Source of the DNA: Alphaproteobacteria bacterium
GTDB lineage: Bacteria > Pseudomonadota > Alphaproteobacteria > UBA7985 > JAUIBT01
Direction of reading: 5' to 3'
DNA: 64,000 bases
Assembly: GCA_030428565.1 (NCBI GenBank)
Contig: JAUIDR010000006.1
Coordinates: 1-64,000, forward strand
This document shows positions 29,685-38,895 of the stretch, in pieces. Each line of letters opens with the position of its first letter. Positions within the stretch are counted from its first letter, which is position 1. Below the pieces are notes generated by a model that saw only the letters and a list, made by a program, of their open reading frames with translations, had not been told where the DNA came from and did no database searches. The position numbers were made by a program, and so were the translations under genes.

Positions 29685-31334
29685 ATGTCAGATTTGAGCA
29701 TGACACATTCCAATCTGAGCCAAGTTGATGAAATCCGCATGCAGGTCATGTGGAACCGCCTGATATCGGTGGTCGAAGAACAGGCCATGACCTTGCTGCG
29801 CACGGCATTTTCTACGTCGGTGCGTGAGGCGGGTGACTTGTCGGCGGGGGTCTATGATCCGCAAGGACGCATGCTGGCGCAGGCCGTGACGGGAACCCCT
29901 GGCCACGTCAATACCATGGCTGAGGCCGTTGGGAACTTCATTGCCGCCATTCCGCGCCAGAACATGTTTCCGGGCGATACCTATGTCACCAACGATCCCT
30001 GGCTGGGCACGGGGCACTTGCACGATATCACGATGGTCACGCCCTCCTTTAAGGGTGAGGAGCTGGTCGGCTTTTTTGCATGTACAGCGCACGTAGTGGA
30101 CGTCGGCGGGCGCGGCTTTGGAGCCGACGGCAAGTCGGTCTATGAAGAGGGGATTCAATTCCCCATCATGAAATTCGCTGAGCGCGGACAGGTCAATGAG
30201 ACGCTGGTAGCCTTGCTGCGCGCCAATGTCCGCGAGCCCAATCAGGTTGTCGGCGATTTCTACTCCTTGGCGGCCTGTAACGATGTTGGCCATGCTCGCT
30301 TGATCGACATGTTGGATGAGGTCGGGCTCGACAATCTGGATAGCCTGGGCGACTTTATTTTGACCCGGACTCACAAGGCGGTAATGGAGCGCATCGCTGC
30401 GCTGCCCAACGGTAGTTGGTACAACGAAATGCTGACCGACGGTTACGACGAGCCGATCAAGTTGGCGGCAACCGTGACCATCGACGATGATAAGGTGCTG
30501 GTAAATTTTGACGGCAGCGATGGTGTCAGCCGTTGGGGCATCAACTGCCCGCTGATCTACACCAAGGCCTACGCTTGCTATGCGATTAAGTGTGTCGTTG
30601 CGCCGGATATTCCGAACAACGCGGCCTCGCTGGCGGCCTTTGACATTGCCTCGCCGGTCAATGTGGTGAATGCCCAGCGACCGTCGCCGGTGTCTTTGCG
30701 GCACGTCATTGGCCACATGGTGCCGGACGTGGTCTTGGGCGCGCTCAGTCAGGCGCTGCCCGGTCAAATCCAGGCCGAAGGCGCGGGCGCTCTGTGGAAT
30801 ATTCACATTTCGGCGCGTCCGGTTGCTGGCCAAGACGGCCGCCGTGCTGAAGTGCTGATGTTCAATTCGGGTGGCGGTGGCGCGCGGCCCGGCCTAGACG
30901 GTCTGTCGGCCACGGCCTTCCCTTCGGGCGTTCACACCATGCCAATTGAGGCCACCGAGCATACTGGGCCGATTGTTATCTGGCGCAAGGAGTTGCGCGA
31001 GGGCTCTGGCGGGGAAGGGCGCTATCGCGGCGGCCTTGGGCAGACCATCGAAATCGCACCCATGGAAGGCCACGAGTTCGAGTTTTCGGCCATGTTTGAT
31101 CGCGTTCACACGCCGCCGCGCGGGCGCGACGGTGGCAAGGCCGGAGCGGCGGGCAGCGTGACCCTGGATGATGGCACGGTTCTGCGCCCCAAAGGCTGGC
31201 AGTTCGTGCCCGCCGGGCGACGCTTGATCCTGAATGCACCTGGCGGTGGCGGCTTTGGCGGTCCAGCTGAGCGGCCAGCCGAACAGCGCGCCGAAGATTT
31301 GCGTGGTGGCTACGTCAATAAGGACAAGGGCTAG
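29685..31334 (+). CDS. Hydantoinase B/oxoprolinase family protein, HyuB-type
   Basis: GDTYVTNDPWLGTGHLHDITMVTP, FNSGGGGARPGLDGLSATAFPSG, C-terminal GGGGFGGP. Confidence 0.93.
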   Translation: MSDLSMTHSNLSQVDEIRMQVMWNRLISVVEEQAMTLLRTAFSTSVREAGDLSAGVYDPQGRMLAQAVTGTPGHVNTMAEAVGNFIAAIPRQNMFPGDTYVTNDPWLGTGHLHDITMVTPSFKGEELVGFFACTAHVVDVGGRGFGADGKSVYEEGIQFPIMKFAERGQVNETLVALLRANVREPNQVVGDFYSLAACNDVGHARLIDMLDEVGLDNLDSLGDFILTRTHKAVMERIAALPNGSWYNEMLTDGYDEPIKLAATVTIDDDKVLVNFDGSDGVSRWGINCPLIYTKAYACYAIKCVVAPDIPNNAASLAAFDIASPVNVVNAQRPSPVSLRHVIGHMVPDVVLGALSQALPGQIQAEGAGALWNIHISARPVAGQDGRRAEVLMFNSGGGGARPGLDGLSATAFPSGVHTMPIEATEHTGPIVIWRKELREGSGGEGRYRGGLGQTIEIAPMEGHEFEFSAMFDRVHTPPRGRDGGKAGAAGSVTLDDGTVLRPKGWQFVPAGRRLILNAPGGGGFGGPAERPAEQRAEDLRGGYVNKDKG

Positions 31335-31406
31335 CAGGCTTGGTGGCCGTGCAGCAGTGCTGCTCTGCCGTTGGTCTATGTGTCTTGCTAAAGGGTTGAC
31401 CTTGTT

Positions 31407-32345
31407 ATGAAACCGCCCAGCTTCCGCTTGCCGCCGCTCAACGCCTTGCGCGTTTTTTGGGTGGTCATGCGCATGGGCAGTTTTCGCAGCGCCGCCGAGG
31501 AGCTGCTTGTCACGCCGCAAGCGGTTAGCCAGCAAATAAAGCTGCTGGAAGATATCCTGGGCGTGCCGCTGTTTTTGCGCAAGGGGCGCATCGCTGAACC
31601 CACCGAGCCCGCGATCGTCTTGTCCCACTTTGTCGAAGCGGGCTTTAGCGAACTGGGCGAAGGCGTGCGCCGTGTCACCAACGCTGCTTTTCGCAATCGT
31701 ATCAATATCAACGTCTCGCCCTACTTCGCCACGCGCTATCTCATGGAGCGTTTGGAGGGCTTTCATAGTCGCTTGCCCGATGTGGATTTGCGGTTGACGA
31801 CCCGGATTGAGACCCCCGATTTCACCGCCGATGAAGTGGATGCCTCGATCCAATGGGGCTATGGCAATTGGGGGGAGCTGGAAGCGACGCGGCTGTTGAA
31901 TGACCACAAGATCGTGTGTTGCACGGCGGCCTTGGCCGATAAGATCAAGCAGCCATCTGATCTTGGTAAATTCCGGCTGCTGCACCCCGTTCAAAACCGG
32001 CAGCTGTGGCAACAGGCGCTCGCGCACTTGGGCATAGATGCGCCCGACGGCGGCGGCGTATTAGAGTTTCATGACGCGGCGACCATGCGCCGTGCGACCC
32101 TCTCCGGTCTTGGCATCGGTCTGCTGTCCCGCATCGACGCACTCAAAGATATTGAAGCGGGCAAGCTGGTGGCGCCCTTGGGGCTGGAGGCGCTGGCCGA
32201 CATGCCCATAGAGCAGGTGCCCGGCTTCTACTTGGTCTTGCCGCGCGCGCATCGCCGCGTGCAGACGGTGGCGGCCTTTTGTGATTGGATCACCAGCCAA
32301 GACTGGCGCAGCGACGAGCCTTTGGGCGACCAAAGCTTGGACTAA
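31407..32345 (+). CDS. LysR family transcriptional regulator (GcvA-like)
   Basis: LPPLNALRVFWVVMRMGSFRSAAEELLVTPQAVSQQIKLLEDILGVPLFLR. Confidence 0.92.
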   Translation: MKPPSFRLPPLNALRVFWVVMRMGSFRSAAEELLVTPQAVSQQIKLLEDILGVPLFLRKGRIAEPTEPAIVLSHFVEAGFSELGEGVRRVTNAAFRNRININVSPYFATRYLMERLEGFHSRLPDVDLRLTTRIETPDFTADEVDASIQWGYGNWGELEATRLLNDHKIVCCTAALADKIKQPSDLGKFRLLHPVQNRQLWQQALAHLGIDAPDGGGVLEFHDAATMRRATLSGLGIGLLSRIDALKDIEAGKLVAPLGLEALADMPIEQVPGFYLVLPRAHRRVQTVAAFCDWITSQDWRSDEPLGDQSLD

Positions 32346-32426
32346 ACACCTCACTTCACCGGCTACGCGCAAGGCAGGCAAGCGGGTAGGGCTTGCGCAG
32401 CCAGGCGACCGCGCTAGTCTGGCGGC

Positions 32427-32948
32427 ATGAAGCGCTATATCGTTTTGCTACGCGGCGTCATGCCGACAGGGCGCACCAAAGTGCCCATGGGCGAAGCCCG
32501 CTCTGTCTTGAGCCAAGCGGGCTACAAACGGGTGCGCAGCTACATTGCCAGTGGCAATTTCCTGGTGGATACGCCCAAGGCACCGGCAGAAGTCGCTGCC
32601 GACATCCGCCGCTTAATCGCTCAACACATCGGGCCCGAGCTGGCGGTTCTGGTGCGCGATGGCGATCAAATGGCTGCCATTTTAGCGGCCAACCCCTTTC
32701 CGGACGGCAAACCCAACCAAGTGCTTGTCACCTTTCTGGCCGATCCGGCGCCCGCCGATTTCATGGCCGCCGTGCAGGCACCCGATGGCGAACAAGTGGT
32801 GATCGCCGGACGCGAGGTCTACTTGCACTACCCCAAGGGGATCGGGCGCAGTAAGCTGAAGCTGCATACTTGCACCAAGCAAGGAACAGCGCGCAATCTA
32901 AACACTTTGCGAAAGCTGGAACAAATGGTCAGATCGGCTGACGCCTAG
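32427..32948 (+). CDS. DUF1697 family protein
   Basis: YIVLLRGVMPTGRTKVPMGEARSVLSQAGYKRVRSYIASGNFLVDT; 173 aa. Confidence 0.8.
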   Translation: MKRYIVLLRGVMPTGRTKVPMGEARSVLSQAGYKRVRSYIASGNFLVDTPKAPAEVAADIRRLIAQHIGPELAVLVRDGDQMAAILAANPFPDGKPNQVLVTFLADPAPADFMAAVQAPDGEQVVIAGREVYLHYPKGIGRSKLKLHTCTKQGTARNLNTLRKLEQMVRSADA

Positions 32949-33061
32949 AGGATTTCGCGCGCAGGCCTAACATTGCGCGCGGTTTGGCTTGCCTGCTGGC
33001 GGTGCTGGCTTATGCTCGCGACCAATTGCCTTCCCCTTCGTTTTCAGGAGCAAGCCCGCCC

Positions 33062-33799
33062 ATGAATATCGCCGTTTGGTCTGGCCCGCGCAATCTATCG
33101 ACCGCCATGATGTACGCCTTCGGCGCGCGCGCCGATTTTGCGGTTTGGGACGAGCCGTTTTACGCCGCTTATTTGTCTATGACGGGCCTGGATCACCCTA
33201 TGCGCGCGGCCATAATCGCGGCAGGGGAGCCTGATCCTGAGCGGGTCGCTGAACGCTGCGCTGCGGCGGCCCCTAGCGGGGCGGCCCACTTCTACCAAAA
33301 GCACATGACCCACCACATGATCGATGGCGTGCCGCGTGATTGGTTTGCTCATGTTCGGCATGTCTTTTTAATTCGCCATCCTGAACGTGTGCTGGCTAGC
33401 TATGCCGCCAAGCGCGAAAACCCCACGCTTGGCGATATTGGATTTGTCCAGCAGGCCGAGATATTTGATGCGGTGCGCGCGAGCGGCCTGCCAGCAATGG
33501 TGATCGACAGTCACGATATTCGCCAAGCGCCGCAAGCCATGCTGACCGCGCTGTGTGGGGCGCTGGGGCTGGCTTTTGATCCGGCCATGTTGGCATGGCC
33601 CGCCGGTGGTCATCCAGATGATGGCGTTTGGGCAGCGCATTGGTACGATGCCGTGCATCGTTCGACGGGCTTTGCTGGCCCTGAAGGCTCCATGCCGACC
33701 GTCCCCGAGGCGCTGCTCCCAGTCTATGAAGCGGCGCTTGAACCCTATCAACGCTTGCGAGACCTCGCGCTGTCTTGCCCTAAGGAGGCCCGGCCATGA
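33062..33799 (+). CDS. Sulfotransferase-like P-loop family protein
   Basis: MNIAVWSGPRNLSTAMMYAFGARADFAVWDEPFYAAYL, FLIRHPERVLASYA. ATG 33062 chosen; overlaps the next gene by 4 bp. Confidence 0.75.
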   Translation: MNIAVWSGPRNLSTAMMYAFGARADFAVWDEPFYAAYLSMTGLDHPMRAAIIAAGEPDPERVAERCAAAAPSGAAHFYQKHMTHHMIDGVPRDWFAHVRHVFLIRHPERVLASYAAKRENPTLGDIGFVQQAEIFDAVRASGLPAMVIDSHDIRQAPQAMLTALCGALGLAFDPAMLAWPAGGHPDDGVWAAHWYDAVHRSTGFAGPEGSMPTVPEALLPVYEAALEPYQRLRDLALSCPKEARP

Positions 33800-34746
33800 C
33801 CCCCGATCTCAGCGATACCCTGACCACGCACAGCGCCGAGCATGACCCGCGCAACGATGATTTGTTGATCTATGTTAATGGCGCGCTGGTGCCCAAGGAT
33901 CAGGCCGTGGTCTCGGTCTATGATTCGGGCTTTATGCTGGGCGATGGCATGTGGGAGGGCATGCGGCTCTATGACGGCCATTGGGCCTTTTTCGATGAGC
34001 ATATGGACCGCCTGTTCGGAAGCTGCAAGGCGATAGATCTTGATATCGGTATGACGCGCGAGCAAGTGCGGGCAGTGCTCAATGAGACCGCTGCCGCCAA
34101 CGGCATGACCGGCGATGCCCACTGCCGCCTGATGATTACGCGCGGACGCAAGGCCAAACCCTTTCAACATCCTTCGCTCAGCCGTTGGGGGCCGACGATC
34201 GTGGCTATCGTCGAGCATTCTAAGCCCGCCGAAGCCCTAGCGGCTGAGGGCATCCGTTTGGCCAGCGTACCGCAAGTGCGGGGCCTGCCGCACAGCCAAG
34301 ACCCCAAATTCAACAGTCATTCCAAGCTGAATTGCGTGATTGCTTGCCTGCAAGCCGAGCAAGCCGGGGCCGATGAGGGGCTGATGCTGGACCCCCACGG
34401 TTTCGTAAACACCACCAACGCCTGCAATTTCTTCATCGTGCGCAAGGGCGAGGTTTGGACCTCGACCGGGGATTACTGCATGAACGGTGTGACCCGCCAA
34501 AAGGTCATCGACATATGTCGCGCTAACGACGTTCCGGTGTTTGAGAAGAACTTTTCGCTCTACGAAGCCTATAGCGCGGATGAGGCTTTTTTGACCGGCA
34601 CTTTTGGGGCGCAAACCCCTGTGGCCGAGATCGATGGTCGGTGTATTGGGGGCAATGAGCGGCCCGTAACGCTGCAAATACGGCAGCTGTATAAAGCGCT
34701 GGTCAAAGGTGACATTGCAAAGCAGAAACTGCACCAGCAAACCTAA
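33796..34746 (+). CDS. Class IV PLP aminotransferase (branched-chain/D-amino acid aminotransferase-like)
   Basis: YVNGALVPKDQAVVSVYDSGFMLGDGMWEGMRLYDG, NTTNACNFFIVRKGEVWTS, EAFLTGTFGAQTPVAEIDGR. Confidence 0.9.
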   Translation: MTPDLSDTLTTHSAEHDPRNDDLLIYVNGALVPKDQAVVSVYDSGFMLGDGMWEGMRLYDGHWAFFDEHMDRLFGSCKAIDLDIGMTREQVRAVLNETAAANGMTGDAHCRLMITRGRKAKPFQHPSLSRWGPTIVAIVEHSKPAEALAAEGIRLASVPQVRGLPHSQDPKFNSHSKLNCVIACLQAEQAGADEGLMLDPHGFVNTTNACNFFIVRKGEVWTSTGDYCMNGVTRQKVIDICRANDVPVFEKNFSLYEAYSADEAFLTGTFGAQTPVAEIDGRCIGGNERPVTLQIRQLYKALVKGDIAKQKLHQQT

Positions 34747-34952
34747 TATGATGTGACAAAATCCATGCATAGGGCTTTGCTTTAAAAAGAATCGTGATAT
34801 TTCATCTGAAATGGTGCCAGACGGTTGACAAAGCGACGGATTAAGCTTTGATCGTGCCATTGACCACCCGCTTACGCAGCGACAGCGGAAGCTGGGTTGG
34901 CAATCCTGGGGGCAGGTTCGCTTCGCCTCCATCCGACAACAGGGAGATAAAT

Positions 34953-36137
34953 ATGAAAAAACTTCTTACTGCGACTGCTGCGTGCGCGCTTTTGGCAGGC
35001 GCGGCTGCCGCTGAAGAGATCAAAATCGGTGTGATTTTGGGCTTCACCGGCCCCATCGAATCGACTGTTGCCCACATGGGCCCGGCGGCTGATCTGGCCA
35101 TCAAAGAAGTATCGGACAGCGGCAAGCTGTTGGGCGGCGCAACCGTCACCCCCGTTCACGGCGATACTGGCTGTATTGACTCGGCTGGCGCGGTTGCCGC
35201 GACCGAGCGTCTGGTCACTGCTGATGGCGTTAAGGGTATCGTCGGTGGCGACTGTTCTGGTGTTACCGGTGCCATGCTGCAAAACGTTGCCCGCCCCAAC
35301 GGCGTCGTGATGATTTCACCCTCAGCGACCTCGCCCGGCCTGACCACGGCTGAAGATGATGGCCTGTTCTTCCGTACCGCACCGTCTGATGCGCGTCAGG
35401 GCAAGATCATGGCTGACATCATGATGGACCAGGGCATCGAATCTGCTGCTGTTACTTACACCAACAACGACTACGGCAAGGGCCTGGCGGACGCCTTCCA
35501 AGCAGCATACGAAGCTGCTGGTGGTACCGTTACTCTCAGCGCTCCGCACGAAGACGGCAAGGCAGACTACTCTGCTGAAATCGGCGCTCTAGCTTCTGCG
35601 GGTGGTGATCGTCTGGTTGTTGCTGGCTACGTTGACCAAGGTGGCTCTGGCATGGTTCGCGCGGCCCTGGATTCAGGTGCCTTCGACACCTTCCAGTTCG
35701 TTGACGGCATGATTTCTGACAAGTTGATCGAAAACTTCGGTGCGGAAATCGACGGTTCTGCTGGTCAGCACCCAAGCCCCTCTCCTGAGCTGGCTGCTCG
35801 CTTCAAAGAGATCGCAGGCGGCAATGGTTTCGAGCCTACTTATGCCTTCGCACCTGAGAGCTACGACGCCGCGGCGCTGATCTTGTTGGCCATGCAGGCT
35901 GCTGGTTCTTCTGAACCTGCGGACTACAAGTCAAAGGTCATGGAAGTCGCAAACGCTCCGGGTGAGCCAATCCAAGCTGGCGAGTTGGCCAAGGCTCTGG
36001 ATATCCTGGCTGCTGGCGGCGACATCGACTACATCGGCGCCACTGGCGTTGAGCTGGTTGGCCCTGGTGAAGCAGCAGGCAACTACCGCGAAATGACCGT
36101 TGAAGGTGGCATGGACAAAACTGTCGGCTTCCGTTAA
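34953..36137 (+). CDS. ABC transporter substrate-binding protein, branched-chain amino acid/amide type (LivK-like)
   Basis: MKKLLTATAACALLAGAAAAEEIKIGVILGFTGPIES signal peptide and type I periplasmic-binding fold. Start moved to ATG 34953 behind AGGGAG. Confidence 0.92.
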   Translation: MKKLLTATAACALLAGAAAAEEIKIGVILGFTGPIESTVAHMGPAADLAIKEVSDSGKLLGGATVTPVHGDTGCIDSAGAVAATERLVTADGVKGIVGGDCSGVTGAMLQNVARPNGVVMISPSATSPGLTTAEDDGLFFRTAPSDARQGKIMADIMMDQGIESAAVTYTNNDYGKGLADAFQAAYEAAGGTVTLSAPHEDGKADYSAEIGALASAGGDRLVVAGYVDQGGSGMVRAALDSGAFDTFQFVDGMISDKLIENFGAEIDGSAGQHPSPSPELAARFKEIAGGNGFEPTYAFAPESYDAAALILLAMQAAGSSEPADYKSKVMEVANAPGEPIQAGELAKALDILAAGGDIDYIGATGVELVGPGEAAGNYREMTVEGGMDKTVGFR

Positions 36138-36155
36138 TCGGTTCGCATGAACAAC

Positions 36156-36193
36156 AAAACAGCCCGGACCCGTACGAGTTCGGGCTGTTTTTG
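36156..36193 (+). terminator. Strong rho-independent terminator/attenuator after the substrate-binding protein gene
   Basis: AAAACAGCCCG-gacccgtacgagtt-CGGGCTGTTTTT, perfect 11-bp stem with U tract. Confidence 0.9.
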
Positions 36194-36385
36194 TATGACC
36201 GGTGGCGAATTGTTGTCCATCCGCTTGCGGACAGGCCATTCGCTCAATAAGAAGGCCAAGCGCGCAACAGGACAAGGGGCAGACCTAGGGCCAAGATACA
36301 CATGCTGGTCCCATCGCCGATTGGCGGCTATCGTTGCACCCCAAATCGCTCGCTTGGATGAAGATCAAACCGGAGGGGAAAACAG

Positions 36386-37168
36386 GTGATCAAAGTTGAG
36401 AACCTGCACAAGCATTTCGGCGGCTTTCATGCTGTCGACGGCGCCAGCTTGGAGATCGCGGAAGGCTCGATCACAGGATTGATCGGCCCGAACGGTGCAG
36501 GAAAAACGACGTTATTTAACGTCATCGCGGGCGTTCACGCCCCGACATCAGGGCGTGTGACCCTGAAAGGCGAAGACATAACTGGTCTGCCGCCGCACGA
36601 GCTTTTCCATAAGGGCGTCTTGCGCACCTTCCAGATTGCGCACGAATTTAGCTCCATGACTTGCCGTGAGAACCTGATGATGGTCCCAGCCGGGCAGTCT
36701 GGCGAAACGCTGTGGAACACCTGGTTTGGTCGCAAGAAAATCGCAGAAGAAGAAGAAGCCCTGCGCGCCAAGGCCGACGAGGTCTTGGAGTTCTTGACGA
36801 TTAGCCACCTGGCCGACCACAAGGCAGGGCAGGTCTCCGGCGGACAGAAAAAGCTGCTTGAGCTGGGCCGCACCATGATGGTCGATGCCAAAATCGTCTT
36901 TTTGGACGAGGTGGGCGCGGGCGTGAACCGCACGCTGCTCAACACCATTGGCGATGCCATTATTCGCCTGAATAAAGAGCGCGGCTATACCTTCGTTGTC
37001 ATTGAACACGACATGGATTTCATCGGGCGCCTATGCGATCCGGTCATATGTATGGCCGAAGGCAAGGTCTTGGCCGAAGGCACCCTGGAAGAGATCAAAG
37101 CCAACGAGCACGTGATCGAAGCCTACTTGGGCACTGGCCTTAAGAACAAACAGAAGGGAGCCGCCTGA
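36386..37168 (+). CDS. ABC transporter ATP-binding protein (LivG-like)
   Basis: GLIGPNGAGKTTLFNVIAG, VSGGQKKLLELGRTMM, FVVIEHDMDFIGRLCDPVICMAEGKVLAEG. Confidence 0.93.
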   Translation: MIKVENLHKHFGGFHAVDGASLEIAEGSITGLIGPNGAGKTTLFNVIAGVHAPTSGRVTLKGEDITGLPPHELFHKGVLRTFQIAHEFSSMTCRENLMMVPAGQSGETLWNTWFGRKKIAEEEEALRAKADEVLEFLTISHLADHKAGQVSGGQKKLLELGRTMMVDAKIVFLDEVGAGVNRTLLNTIGDAIIRLNKERGYTFVVIEHDMDFIGRLCDPVICMAEGKVLAEGTLEEIKANEHVIEAYLGTGLKNKQKGAA

Positions 37169-37881
37169 TGTCTGAACCCTTCCTGATCGGTGACAGCATG
37201 ACCGGCGGCTATGGCAATGGCCCCGACATTCTGCACGACTGTACGGTCGCCGTAGAAAAAGGCGAGATCGCCGTCATCGTTGGTCCCAACGGTGCGGGCA
37301 AATCGACCGCGATGAAAGCCGTGTTCGGCATGTTGGATGTGCGCCAGGGCGCGGTGCGCTTGGATGGTGAGGATATCACCAATCTGAGCCCGCAAGACCG
37401 CGTTCTGAAGGGCATGGGTTTTGTGCCCCAGAACAACAACATCTTCACCTCTATGACGGTTGAAGAAAACCTTGAAATGGGCGCCTTCATCCGAACGGAC
37501 GACTTCAGCGAGACCATGGAGCAGGTCTATCACCTATTCCCTATTCTGCGCGAAAAGCGCCAACAGCAAGCCGGTGAGCTTTCGGGTGGTCAACGCCAAC
37601 AAGTGGCCGTTGGTCGCGCTCTGATGACCCAGCCCAAAGTGTTGATGCTGGACGAGCCAACCGCGGGTGTGAGCCCGATCGTGATGGACGAGCTGTTCGA
37701 CCGCATTATCGAAGTCGCGCGGACCGGCATCCCCATTTTGATGGTGGAACAAAACGCCCGCCAAGCGCTGGAGATCGCTGATAAAGGCTATGTCTTGGTG
37801 CAAGGGCGCAACGCCTACACGGGCACCGGTCAAGAGCTGTTGGCCGATCCTGAAGTGCGCAAATCATTCCTGGGGGGTTAA
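37168..37881 (+). CDS. ABC transporter ATP-binding protein (LivF-like)
   Basis: IVGPNGAGKSTAMKAVFGML, LSGGQRQQVAVGRALMTQPKVLMLDEPTAGVSP. Confidence 0.93.
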   Translation: MSEPFLIGDSMTGGYGNGPDILHDCTVAVEKGEIAVIVGPNGAGKSTAMKAVFGMLDVRQGAVRLDGEDITNLSPQDRVLKGMGFVPQNNNIFTSMTVEENLEMGAFIRTDDFSETMEQVYHLFPILREKRQQQAGELSGGQRQQVAVGRALMTQPKVLMLDEPTAGVSPIVMDELFDRIIEVARTGIPILMVEQNARQALEIADKGYVLVQGRNAYTGTGQELLADPEVRKSFLGG

Positions 37882-37884
37882 GAC

Positions 37885-38895
37885 ATGGACACCTTAAACG
37901 CCCTTGTGGCCTTCAGTAACTTCGTTGCCATTCCGGCTGTGGCCTATGGCAGCCAGCTCGCGCTTGGCGCCCTGGGGGTGACCCTGGTTTACGGCGTGCT
38001 GCGCTTTTCCAACTTTGCCCACGGCGATACCATGGCCTTTGGTGCCATGATCGTCGTGCTGCTGACTTGGTTGTTGCAGAGCTGGGGCGTCAGCCTTGGC
38101 CCGCTTCCGACCGCCTTATTGGCGCTGCCGGTGGGGATCATTGTCACCGCAGGCTTGCTGGTCGCAACCGATCAGCTTGTCTATCGTTTTTACCGAAAGC
38201 ACAAATCGCCGCCGGTTATCTTCTTGATCGTGTCGCTGGGCGTTATGTTTATCATGAACGGCCTGGTGCGTTTTGTCATTGGCCCGGGCGATCAACGCTT
38301 CTTTGACGGCCAACGTTTCATTGTCTCTGTGCGCGAATTCAAGGCCATGACCGGCCTTCGCGAGGGGCTGGCTATCAAGACCACGCAAGGGCTCACCGTT
38401 GTGACCGCGGTCATTGTCGTGGCGGTGTTGTTCTGGTTCCTCAACAAGACGCGGACCGGCAAGTCGATGCGCGCTTATTCGGACAACGAGGATTTGGCGC
38501 TGCTGTCGGGCATCAACCCCGAACGCGTCGTGCTGGTGACATGGCTCATCGTAGCGGCCTTGGCGACGGTGGCGGGCGCGCTCTATGGCTTGGACAAGAG
38601 CTTCAAGCCCTTCGTTTATTTCCAATTGCTGCTGCCAGTGTTTGCGTCAGCCATCGTCGGTGGCCTAGGCAATCCGGTCGGGGCCATTGCAGGCGGCTTC
38701 GTCATCGCTTTTTCTGAGGTGACGGTGACTTACGCATGGAAAAAGGTCTTGGTCTACGCGCTACCCGACCAGTGGGAACCGAGCGGGCTCATGCAGCTGC
38801 TCACCACGGATTATAAATTTGCCGTCAGCTTTGTGATCTTGGTGATCGTCTTGCTGTTCCGACCGACCGGCCTATTCAGGGGGAAAGCGCTATGA
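37885..38895 (+). CDS. ABC transporter permease (LivH-like)
   Basis: GALGVTLVYGVLRFSNFAHGDTMAFGAM; polytopic; in the liv-type operon. Confidence 0.92.
   Translation: MDTLNALVAFSNFVAIPAVAYGSQLALGALGVTLVYGVLRFSNFAHGDTMAFGAMIVVLLTWLLQSWGVSLGPLPTALLALPVGIIVTAGLLVATDQLVYRFYRKHKSPPVIFLIVSLGVMFIMNGLVRFVIGPGDQRFFDGQRFIVSVREFKAMTGLREGLAIKTTQGLTVVTAVIVVAVLFWFLNKTRTGKSMRAYSDNEDLALLSGINPERVVLVTWLIVAALATVAGALYGLDKSFKPFVYFQLLLPVFASAIVGGLGNPVGAIAGGFVIAFSEVTVTYAWKKVLVYALPDQWEPSGLMQLLTTDYKFAVSFVILVIVLLFRPTGLFRGKAL

Noticed and set aside
29688-30833. 381-aa minus-strand ORF inside hyuB
   Set aside because: Shadow ORF on the reverse of a well-supported HyuB gene; same reasoning for 30894-32027, 48916-49860 and 54843-55814.
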